Assembly (NCBI GenBank): GCA_910578975.1
Contig: CAJTRZ010000004.1
Span: forward strand, 134,430-198,429
Direction of reading: 5' to 3'
Length of the DNA stretch: 64,000 nucleotides
From: an uncultured Eubacterium sp.
GTDB lineage: Bacteria; Bacillota; Clostridia; Lachnospirales; Lachnospiraceae
A program made the position numbers and the translations under genes. The notes under the pieces were generated by a model. That model made no database searches and was not told the DNA's origin. It saw only the letters and a list, made by a program, of their open reading frames with translations. This document shows, in pieces, positions 1 to 8,000 of the stretch; within the stretch, counting starts at the first letter, position 1, and each line of letters starts with the position of its first letter.

Positions 1-2
1 TT

Positions 3-455
3 GACGAATATGAGTTTGATTTTCTTACAGGTTCCGTACATTGGATTGATGGTTGGGGATTTGACCACATAGGACAGAAAGAGCTTTGGAAGGGCAAGAA
101 TATAAATGAGATTTATAAAAGATATTATGATATAATGCTTCAGCTGTGTGAGAGCAGTCTGTTTACCGGTCTTGCGCATCCTGATTCAATCAAGTGTTTT
201 GGATATATACCGGACATTGACTTGACTGATTATTATAATGATTTAGCTACCCTGTTGTGCAAAAACGGTATGTATGCTGAAAATAGTGGGGGATTACGGT
301 TAAATTATTGCTCGGATTTGGAGTTGGGGCTGAATCCCCAATTGCTATCTATTTTTCAAAATAATAATGTGAAAATCGAGACAGCTTCTGATGCACATAA
401 ACAAAGTGATGTTGGTGCAAATATTCTTGAACTCGAAAATATGCTCAAAGAGTAG
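3..455 (+). CDS. PHP-domain histidinol-phosphatase family protein, 3' part only
   Basis: The open frame enters from the left window edge and ends at TAG 453-455, so only the last 150 residues are seen. The fragment has features of the PHP phosphoesterase superfamily, histidinol-phosphatase (HisJ/HisK-like) branch: 'GSVHWIDGWGFD' near the start, 'LAHPDSIK' in the middle and 'ETASDAHKQSDVG' close to the end, the last matching the metal-binding 'SDAH' motif of the family. HisJ enzymes dephosphorylate histidinol phosphate in histidine biosynthesis. No other his gene is visible, so the biological role is inferred from family only; other PHP phosphatases are possible. The first in-frame ATG (135) is internal to the domain and is not the true start. 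Confidence 0.75.
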   Translation, partial: DEYEFDFLTGSVHWIDGWGFDHIGQKELWKGKNINEIYKRYYDIMLQLCESSLFTGLAHPDSIKCFGYIPDIDLTDYYNDLATLLCKNGMYAENSGGLRLNYCSDLELGLNPQLLSIFQNNNVKIETASDAHKQSDVGANILELENMLKE

Positions 456-1112
456 ATAAACATAATGAGCATAATTCGAGACTATAAAAATTACACTTTA
501 AATCTATGACAATTCAGATTCGTGAATTAGAGTGGTGGTAGCGGATTGATATATTCCTTGTTAATTTTCTATATACATGGTGCTAGCACCATGTAATTGA
601 GGGTAATTAAGGAAAAATCAGTGTTTAGCTAATGAGTTGTTAAACTTTAGCCCTTTTGAAAGCCTTATTTTATGAGGGCTTCTGAAAGTAATAGTAGCAC
701 AGGTGGTATATTATGCCATTACTCAAAAAAAGGGCGTGTATTCGCACAAAACTTAAACAAAAATAGTTAAGGATAACAAAGAACACGCCGAGTTCGAGTA
801 GTACAATAAAATATGGATTATTTTATATGGCAGGTAGTCCATAGGATTGCATGCTGTATTTATAATCTATTAATTTATCATAAATTAAATAGTTAATTGT
901 TGCTAATAGAAATACATATTTATGAAAAATTAACAAGTAGGTTAATGGGGATAATATATGAAATATAAAATAAAAAAATCGTTAGAACGATAAGAAATGT
1001 GGGGCATGGCGGTTGCTATGCCCTATAATTTATAGTGAAAAATAGAGGGTAAGAATGGTAAAAGCAAAACGCGAAAGATATAGATAAATTGGAAGTTAAG
1101 TAGGAGGCTAAT
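456..1112. other. Gene-poor stretch with hairpins, no supported gene
   Basis: No convincing coding frame. It holds a 22-bp perfect palindrome (574-595), a short AAGCC/GGCTT hairpin near 660-685, a GGCGTGT/ACACGCC pair around 734-789, and a GGGCAT/ATGCCC hairpin around 1001-1022 just upstream of the next gene. The composition suggests decayed or intergenic DNA. A short minus-strand frame across 1016-1246 overlaps the next gene antisense and lacks family features. Confidence 0.5.
574..595. repeat. 22-bp perfect palindrome
   Basis: The core ACATGGTGCTAGCACCATGT is exactly self-complementary and the flanking T and A extend it by one pair on each side. There is no loop and no T-run after it, so it does not look like an intrinsic terminator. 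It could be a dimeric regulator's operator or a relic of a mobile element end; nothing nearby decides this. Confidence 0.6.
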
Positions 1113-1526
1113 ATGTTTGATATGAGATCTAACGAAGAAGAAATGAGAGCTTTAGTTGGGAAATCTCTATATGATGTATGGAATGAGTTGTGTGCTTTCA
1201 TTGATGAAAAATATGATATGGATTGTTCGTGGAATAACGGTGGCAAGGCATGGAAATATGAATATAAATACCGTCGGGGCGGTAAAACATTGTGTGCGTT
1301 GTATGCAAGAGAAAACTGCGTAGGATTTATGGTTATCTTAGGAAAAGATGAACGCTTAAAATTTGAAAAAGATAGAGAAAATTACTCAAAGGAAGTTCAG
1401 CGCATTTATGATGAAACTAAAACATACCATGATGGAAAATGGATGATGTTTGAGCCAACAGACACTTCTTTATTTGATGATTTTATCAAACTGTTGAGCA
1501 TTAAAAGGAAACCAAACAAAAAATAG
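1113..1526 (+). CDS. DUF3788 family protein
   Basis: A 137-residue cytosolic protein recognised as DUF3788-like by its compact pattern: N-terminal 'EEMRALVGKSLYDVW', central 'WNNGGKAWKYEYKYRRGGKT' and 'LCALYARENCVGFMV'. The family has no established function; members are short single-domain proteins of about 130-145 residues, so this copy looks full length. The start is supported by TAGGAGG seven bases upstream of ATG 1113. No signal peptide or membrane segment is visible. Neighbours (a broken small gene and a DUF1848 protein) give no functional hint. Confidence 0.75.
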   Translation: MFDMRSNEEEMRALVGKSLYDVWNELCAFIDEKYDMDCSWNNGGKAWKYEYKYRRGGKTLCALYARENCVGFMVILGKDERLKFEKDRENYSKEVQRIYDETKTYHDGKWMMFEPTDTSLFDDFIKLLSIKRKPNKK

Positions 1527-1593
1527 AGAATTATTAACTTCACGTTTGTATAACTGAAAAATTAAAAATTGCTAATTTAAAAGGAGCTACATC

Positions 1594-1901
1594 ATGGAAG
1601 AATTAAAATTAATTATGGAAACGTTTGGAATCGTATTTAGGATGACATTAATTTGAGTATATCATATGGAGGTGGAAGAGAGTTTTTTGATATATTGGAG
1701 TCAAGAATCAGTAGCCCCCAAATAGTTAGAAGAATGCATTTTGACAATGTAAATAAAGATAGGCATTTTGACTATGGAGATGAGTATAATAGTAATGCTC
1801 TCATTTTTTATAAAATTTCATATGTAATAAAGAGAGCATACAATCCATTCGACAGATGTGCTAGTGCGCAGATACTTATAAAAAAGGATAGAAAGAAGTG
1901 A
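1594..1901 (+). pseudogene. Small hypothetical gene interrupted by a frameshift
   Basis: ATG 1594 has a good ribosome site (AAGGAGC, 1581-1587) but its frame stops at 1656 after 20 codons. A second frame, open from just after TAG 1638-1640, runs to TGA at 1899-1901 and begins 'DDINLSISYGGGREFFDILE'. Its only possible start there is TTG 1653, without a ribosome site. Joining the two near 1635-1645 by one inserted or deleted base gives one protein of about 103 residues beginning MEELKLIMETFG. I do not recognise the product. It ends four bases before the DUF1848 gene, so the two were probably cotranscribed. A pair of unrelated short ORFs is the alternative. Confidence 0.5.
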
Positions 1902-1905
1902 TGAA

Positions 1906-2847
1906 ATGATTTTAAGTGTAAGTAGGAGAACCGACATTCCGAATTATTATTCGGAGTGGTTTTTTAATAGAATAAAAGAGGGATTTTTATATGTCCGTAA
2001 TCCGATGAATTTTCATCAAATAAGTGAAATAAAAATATCTCCAGATGTGGTTGACTGTATCGTATTTTGGACAAAGAACCCTTTGCCAATGATGGAAAGG
2101 TTAGATGAGTTAAAAGAGTATAATTATTATTTTCAATTTACGCTTACAGGGTATGGAAATGATATTGAGGTAAATTTGCCTAATAAAAAAACATCAATGA
2201 TTCCGATTTTTCAAGAATTATCAAATAGAATAGGCAAGGAAAAAGTGATTTGGAGATATGACCCTATTTTTTTTTCAGATAGATATTCGGTTCAGTATCA
2301 TTTAAAAGCATTTAGAAATATTGCAGAGGCATTAAGTGGATATACGGAAAAATGCGTGATTAGTTTTGTAGATATTTATCCTAAGAATAAAAAAAATATG
2401 GATAGCTTATCAAGTTATAATTTGAATGATAACGAACTGAGAGGATTTGCTAAAGAATTAAGCAAGATAGCAAATGATAATAATATTAAAATTGGCAGTT
2501 GTGCGGAAAAAGTAGATTTGATTGAATGTGGGATAGTTCATAATTCATGTATTGATAGGGCGTTAATAGAAAAAATTATAGGCTGTAAATTGAAGGTTAA
2601 TAAAGATAAAAATCAACGTATAGAATGTGGATGTGTAGAAAGCGTTGAGATAGGGGCATATAATACATGTAAAAATGGATGTGCATATTGTTATGCGAAT
2701 TATAGTGCAAAAAGTGTAGAGTCGAATTCGGTAAAGTATGACCCGCTATCACCACTTCTGTGTGGTCATTTAGAAGCAGAAGACAAGATTAATCTTAGAA
2801 AGGTCATATCATTAAAGAAAACACAATTAAGTATTTTTGATATCTGA
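1906..2847 (+). CDS. DUF1848 domain protein (radical-SAM-like Cys cluster)
   Basis: A 313-residue protein matching the DUF1848 family: it opens with 'MILSVSRRTDIPNYYSEWF', continues with 'VRNPMNFHQIS' and 'VFWTKNPLPM', and carries 'VIWRYDPIFFSDRY' near residue 120. The C-terminal third has a Cys-rich segment, 'CGCVESVEIGAYNTCKNGCA' followed by 'YCYAN', whose CxxGCxYC spacing suggests an iron-sulfur cluster. The family's biochemical role is not established. The length is normal for the family. The start is the ATG right after the preceding small gene, with 'AGAAGTGATG' as a modest ribosome site. Confidence 0.8.
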   Translation: MILSVSRRTDIPNYYSEWFFNRIKEGFLYVRNPMNFHQISEIKISPDVVDCIVFWTKNPLPMMERLDELKEYNYYFQFTLTGYGNDIEVNLPNKKTSMIPIFQELSNRIGKEKVIWRYDPIFFSDRYSVQYHLKAFRNIAEALSGYTEKCVISFVDIYPKNKKNMDSLSSYNLNDNELRGFAKELSKIANDNNIKIGSCAEKVDLIECGIVHNSCIDRALIEKIIGCKLKVNKDKNQRIECGCVESVEIGAYNTCKNGCAYCYANYSAKSVESNSVKYDPLSPLLCGHLEAEDKINLRKVISLKKTQLSIFDI

Positions 2848-3077
2848 GATTTTAAATGGTGAAATTATATCATGAATTCAATAAATATAGAGATAATATA
2901 TGGCTTTATTTTGGCTCTAAAAATTTTGCATGGCAAAAATACGAGAGTGATTTTTGAAGAATATGGATAATAAATCCTTTAAAAATTAGAGAAAAGTAGC
3001 CAGTTCAAGCTGTACGCCGAGGAGTTTGAATAAGCAGAAATTAGCTTTTTTGATGTTTTTATCTTTATAAAAATATA

Positions 3078-3128
3078 TTGACATGTATCTATGTAATGCA
3101 TATAATAACGCATAGATGATTATCTATG
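3078..3128 (+). promoter_or_regulatory. arsR promoter with ArsR-type operator
   Basis: A near-consensus sigma-A promoter is visible: TTGACA at 3078-3083, a 17-bp spacer and TATAAT at 3101-3106. It is overlapped by ATCTATG (3087-3093), CATAGAT (3111-3117) and ATCTATG (3122-3128) half-sites. The pair CATAGAT/ATCTATG has the dyad typical of ArsR/SmtB operators and recurs upstream of the next gene. Binding here would block transcription of arsR and downstream genes, i.e. autorepression. Confidence 0.8.
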
Positions 3129-3145
3129 TGAGGTGAGTTTAGCAG

Positions 3146-3454
3146 ATGGATGAAAAGAAAACAGCGGTAATATTCAAAGCGTTTTGTGATGAAAACCGAA
3201 TTAGAATTATAAAACTTCTGCGTTCGGGCGAAAAATGTGCCTGTAAGTTATTGGAAGAAATCAATGTAACACAGCCTACGCTGTCGCATCACATGAAAAT
3301 ACTTTGTGATGCTGAAATTGTTATTGGTCGTAAAGAGGGAAAGTGGACATATTACTCCATTTCAGAGAAGGGTGTTGAGCAGGCAAAACAATGTTTGCGG
3401 CTAATGACTACACTTGATGTTGCGTGTGAAAATAAGTCGTGTTGTGAAAAGTAA
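3146..3454 (+). CDS. arsR: ArsR family metalloregulator (arsenic-type repressor)
   Basis: A 102-residue winged-helix repressor of the ArsR/SmtB family. The recognition-helix region reads 'VTQPTLSHHMKIL' (about residues 47-59) and the wing 'GRKEGKWTYYSIS'. 'EKCACKLLEE' before the recognition helix contains two Cys one residue apart, matching the As(III)/Sb(III) sensing helix of classical ArsR proteins (ELCVCDL in E. coli). Extra cysteines lie at the C-terminus ('CENKSCCEK'). The gene is preceded by a strong promoter with operator half-sites and by GAGGTGAG before ATG 3146. It heads a cluster with a permease fragment and arsenate reductase. Confidence 0.88.
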   Translation: MDEKKTAVIFKAFCDENRIRIIKLLRSGEKCACKLLEEINVTQPTLSHHMKILCDAEIVIGRKEGKWTYYSISEKGVEQAKQCLRLMTTLDVACENKSCCEK

Positions 3455-3497
3455 GGAATTGAATACTTTTCCTCACGACTTGTATTAAATTTAATAA

Positions 3498-3521
3498 ATA
3501 GATAAATTTCAATTTATCTAT
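3498..3521 (+). promoter_or_regulatory. Perfect 11-2-11 inverted repeat, second ArsR-type operator
   Basis: ATAGATAAATT-TC-AATTTATCTAT is a perfect dyad of two 11-base arms separated by two bases, the geometry expected for an ArsR/SmtB operator. It shares the ATAGAT...ATCTAT core with the site at the arsR promoter. It lies 16 bases before the permease ATG (3538) and includes no obvious -35/-10 of its own, so it may give the repressor a second grip on downstream expression. Confidence 0.75.
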
Positions 3522-3537
3522 ACGAAAGGGGTAATTT

Positions 3538-4050
3538 ATGGAGCAATTAAAATCTGCTTGGGATTTTTTTCAGAGTGAAATCCTCGGTATGGGGTGGCTT
3601 AGTCGACTCATAGAAACAATATTAAACGCTTGTGGTTTAGATACAACGAGCAGGATTGGTGGCAGCATTCAATTTTTCGTTTATGATACCATAAAAATTA
3701 TGGTGTTGCTTAGCGTGCTGATTTTGATCATTTCATATATTCAAAGTTATTTCCCTCCTGAAAGAACAAAAAAGATACTCGGTAGATTTCACGGGATATG
3801 GGCGAACATTATCGCTGCATTGCTGGGAACGGTAACTCCATTTTGTTCGTGTTCTTCAATTCCGCTTTTTATTGGATTTACAAGTGCAGGCTTACCACTA
3901 GGTGTTGCATTTTCCTTTTTGATTTCTTCGCCTATGCCAGCCCTTGTTGTTAATGAAAAGGTTGTATCTATGGGTAAGGTGTTAAAAACTGCTGATGTAG
4001 TTGTTCTACTGCATAAATTGGGGGTTAAATTATGGGAAAAAAGAAAATAG
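3538..4050 (+). pseudogene. Deletion chimera: ArsP/DUF318-type permease N-terminus fused to thioredoxin-like C-terminus
   Basis: Residues 1-133 match the N-terminal half of the DUF318/ArsP-type permease family (organoarsenical or metal efflux), with membrane segments near 48-70 and 88-130 and the signature 'GTVTPFCSCSSIPLFIGFTS'. A complete member has about 320-350 residues and continues from 'LISSPM' into further helices. Here 'LISSPM' runs straight into 'PALVVNEKVVSMGKVLKTAD' (from residue 134), which is the C-terminal part of the small TM0996-type redox thioredoxins, normally preceded by '...GVMST'. An in-frame deletion with its junction near 3936 explains this: the rest of the permease and the CxxC half of the thioredoxin are gone. 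It is open and overlaps arsC by 19 bp, but is unlikely to transport or do redox chemistry. Confidence 0.72.
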
Positions 4051-4412
4051 CTTTTATATGCGTTCATAATTCCTGCCGTAGTCAGATTGCAGAAGCACTC
4101 GGCAAAAATTTAGCAGGAGATAAATTTGATTTCTATTCTGCAGGAACTGAAACAAAACCGCAAATCAATCAAGACGCTGTACGGCTTATGAAAGAAATCT
4201 ATGGGATAGATATGGAACAAAGCCAATACAGCAAGACAGCGGATAAAATCCCAACACCTGACATAGCTATCTCAATGGGGTGTGATGTTGGGTGTCCTTA
4301 TATCGGCAGAGATTTCGATAATGATTGGGGGCTTTTAGACCCAACAGGAAAGGGTGATGAATGTTTTGTGCAAGTTATAGAGGAAATTGCTCGAAAAATT
4401 AAGGAATTGTAA
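4032..4412 (+). CDS. arsC: Arsenate reductase, low-molecular-weight phosphatase type
   Basis: A 126-residue thioredoxin-coupled type arsenate reductase. The P-loop 'CVHNSCRSQ' (residues 10-18) gives the CX5R phosphatase motif with the nucleophilic Cys. 'TPDIAISMGCDVGCPYI' supplies the Cys pair in the region of the resolving cysteines, and 'DWGLLDPTGKGDE' provides the DP loop. The enzyme reduces arsenate to arsenite for export. The start overlaps the end of the chimeric permease gene, with a G-rich stretch (TTGGGGG) upstream. Without an intact exporter in this cluster, any resistance would need an efflux pump elsewhere. Confidence 0.87.
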   Translation: MGKKKIAFICVHNSCRSQIAEALGKNLAGDKFDFYSAGTETKPQINQDAVRLMKEIYGIDMEQSQYSKTADKIPTPDIAISMGCDVGCPYIGRDFDNDWGLLDPTGKGDECFVQVIEEIARKIKEL

Positions 4413-5078
4413 TAAAAGGACTTTGGACTGGAGGAATATTGAAACTGAATATCGACAAGGCTTTTTTTATACTTACAAGCTCATTAAGAAATTGAATGAT
4501 AAGCTAAAAGATGAGGAACGATGACGGCTTCAAACAATTTTTTAAAAATCGCTAACGTTTTGGCTTTTACTAAAAGCTATGATACTGCCTCAATCAATAG
4601 TATCTGCAAAACTTACTGATGATAAGGCAGAGATTTCTCCAAAAAAATCCCTGTGATGCAAATATTTTTTCAATACGGTGTTACAGCCTCCAAAGTATCT
4701 GACACAGGAACTTACACAACTACGTAAAGGGTTTAATGAATATTTTAGCCAATGTTATCTTGCTTTGATATCATGCTTTACGGTTTCACAAAGGAATCGA
4801 CACAGGGGCAGTGTGAAGATAATATATAACATTATTACAATTCGTAAGCAACATGGGAGTGGAGAACGGGAAATTGAAAAAAATGTGGCAGCGTAATCGT
4901 AGGATTCTGTGATGTAACATTCTAATCAAAAATTATTATATATTCCAAATATTTATATATGTGGATGCTGACACAAGGAAATAGCAGAGGACATAAATTT
5001 TTTATATCCTCTGCTTCTGTTTTTGAAAAATATCATTAATCTTGTTAGAAATTTATTTTCGATTTTTATTTTTTCATA
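4413..5078. other. Decayed DNA after the ars cluster
   Basis: No intact gene. Around 4443-4522 a short frame reads 'TEYRQGFFYTYKLIKKLNDK' before a TGA; it looks like the C-terminal tail of a lost small gene. The only longer frame (4678-4896) begins at TTG, lacks a ribosome site and has no recognisable feature. A stem-loop at 4984-5014 lies before the convergent large gene. The region looks like remnants left by the event that also damaged the permease gene. Confidence 0.5.
4984..5024 (+). terminator. Intrinsic terminator between convergent genes
   Basis: GCAGAGGA at 4984-4991 pairs with TCCTCTGC at 5007-5014 (8 bp, extended inside by ATA/TAT), followed by TTCTGTTTTT. The T-run is on the plus-strand side, so it mainly stops transcription from the ars side; the stem could also help end the minus-strand gene. 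Confidence 0.7.
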
Positions 5079-8000
5079 TTATTTACCGTACACTTTCATT
5101 TCCCAAAGGGAATAACCGTATGGCAATGCTCTCTTAACGCCCTGCATTTTCACATATCTCGCATTAACAGCATTAAAAGTAATTGTATCTTCGCCACCAT
5201 CCTGATCGGTAAGTTTTTTTACTGTTGTCCAGTTGTTACCATCAGTAGATACAAGAATATTGTAGGATTCGCCATATGCAGCCTCCCAATTCAATACCAC
5301 TTTGTCAACAGAGTACTGTTGTCCGAGGTCTACCGTAATCCATGCATTGTCAGAGAAATCAGAAGACCATCTTGTTCCTAAATCTCCATCGACTGCATGT
5401 TCTGCAATAGTACCGCCATGTTCGTTTTCGGAGGCAGTTACTTTTTTACCTTCCGAAACCACTCCATATACCTTAGATGGCATATCTATGTTTCCTGAAT
5501 CTGTTTTTTCAGCACCATATACTTCCATCTCCCATAAGGAATAACCGTATGGTAATGCCCTCTTAACGCCCTGCATTTTCACATATCTCGCATTAACAGC
5601 ATTAAAGGTAATTGTATCTTCGCCACCATCCTGGTCGGTAAGTTTCTTTACTGTTGTCCAGTTGTTTCCGTCAGTAGATACAAGAATGTTGTAGGATTCT
5701 CCATATGCAGCCTCCCAATTTAATACCACTTTATGGACAGAATACTCTTTTCCAAGGTCTACCATAATCCATGCATTGTCAGAAAAATCAGAAGACCATC
5801 TTGTTCCTAAATCTCCATCGACTGTATGTTCTGCAATAGTACCGCCATTCTCACTTTCAGAAGCAATTACTTTTTTGCCAAATGCAATATTTTCTACAGT
5901 AGGTGTTTCCTCTTCATCTTGTACTGTTACTTTAATGTAATCTACATTTACACCGTCATTATCATGTGCAAATGTCAGTGTGTTATTTCCCGCTTCCAGA
6001 TTCACTTCGACATTTGCAGTTCCTGTGTAATTATCCCATCCATTGGTTGAAGGAAGATCCACTATATAACTATTTTTATTATTTACTGTAAGTTTCAGTC
6101 TTGCATCGTTATCGTTTGTTGCGTAATGCACAAGAATATTTGCCTTACCACCGTTTTTACCACCATAAATGTTGTTAAATGTAAATTTCGCACCATCTAA
6201 ATGCATATTACCTACATGTTTTCCGTTGTATGCATTTTGACTATCATAAATATCTGCGATCTCAACGTTTGCTTCAGCAACGGAATACTGTGTGCATTTT
6301 TGTCCATCAACTGTTGGCTTTTCTTCCGGTGTCTCTGGTGAATTGTCTCCAGATTCAATATCCTCACCTTCACCTACATCGTATGTCTGACTCTTTAATA
6401 CATAAAATTCGTATATTGCCCACCAATGTGCTTCCTGTCCTGTTTGCTCGATTCTTACATATCTTGCATTCTGGTTTCCAACAGAATATACGTTACTATT
6501 TTCTCCTGATGCAACCTGACGCCAGTTATTTCCGTCATTTGAAACCAATACTCTGTAAGCTCTTGGCACATCATTTGTTTTTCCTAAATTAGTTACAATC
6601 AGGTCAAATTCCTGATTTTTCTGCATATCTACCTGATACCATTGCCCAGAAGCCTGCTGCCCGCTGGTAGTCCATTGTGTATTTAGATTACCATCCAGTG
6701 ATAAGTTTGCATTTTGACCGTTTGGATTTGCTGTTGCAATCCATCCACTTCGATTGATTGCGTTAGCTGCCTGACTGTTACCATCTACTTCCAAGGCATT
6801 TGGGAAGCAGTTTACACAGTTGGCAAATGCGTTTTTCTCGTTGGTTGTATAATCTGCAATAGAACTGAACAGAGAAATATTATTTGAACCGGATGAGAAT
6901 GTGCTGCTATGTGGGTTGAAATTAGAAGTTGTTACATTCAATTTACTTTCATTTCCCACTGCTAACGAGCCATTATATCCACGCATCTGGAAATTAGCAC
7001 CATGCAAATTCATTGTTCCGCTGTTTGTTCCAATGACAACACCTTTCTCCGGGTAACCCCATAAATCTGTGTTGTACATATTTACTGTATATCTCGAATT
7101 AGATTCTGCTTCTAAATATCTTGTAATTGGTTGTTCATTATTTAATGAAACAATCTGGCTGTTAATGAAGTCCATCTTTCCTGTAAGACCACTTTCAAAA
7201 TAAATAGCTTTTCTTGAGCCATCAATACCAAGCCCTAAACTGAGAAGATTCTGCGGTCCACCGTTTCCTTCGTTAATAGCCTTTACTCCAATGTATGCTC
7301 CATAAGGGAAGCAGTTATAAAGTGTCTGATTTTCGCAGTCTCCTAAGATTAAGAATTCCAAATCTCTTAACTGTTGTGTATATACTGGTGCATTATCGCC
7401 ATTTGGACTATTTGGGAATCCACCAAACTTTGACTCTTGACCACATCCATACACGATGGTATTAAACATTAAATTATTGATAACACCATTTTTAGCCCCT
7501 TTTCCTACTTTTACACATACCTTTCCAACATGACCTGCAAGAAAGTCTACGTAATGGTTATTACACTGATATGTATCTAAATCAAGTCCGCCTGTTGCAG
7601 CTCTTATTCCAACATTGATTACATAAATATTGTCGCCTAATCCCTGCATAGTGTATGGGTAATCGATTGGATGATATTGTCCATTACTTAGAGAATAAGT
7701 CTGTTCAGGATAATTCACAACAATTCCTCTAATTCCTGAATTTGCAGAAATTCTGATAAATGGTGTCCCACTTGGATTTCCTTTGTTCGCATAAGACTCC
7801 AAAATTGCACCAGAACCATGTGGTACCGTGCTTAAGTCTGTGGCACCTCTTAATTCTACATTGGCTGGAATGGTTATGGTTCCATTCATTCGGTAATGTC
7901 CTGCCGGTAAAAATACAATACCGCCGCCATTTGCTGCTGCGTCATTTAACGCTCTTTGTATAATTTCAGTACAATCATTTCCACCACCATGATTTCTATT

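Noticed and set aside
1016..1246. Minus-strand 76-codon frame
   Set aside because: It is antisense to the DUF3788 gene and has no ribosome site.
4678..4896. 72-codon TTG-initiated frame after arsC
   Set aside because: No ribosome site, no recognisable feature, and it lies in decayed DNA.
5094..5881. Tandem repeat as a mobile element
   Set aside because: The repeat unit is an exact coding module of the enzyme and has no inverted ends; it is a domain duplication.
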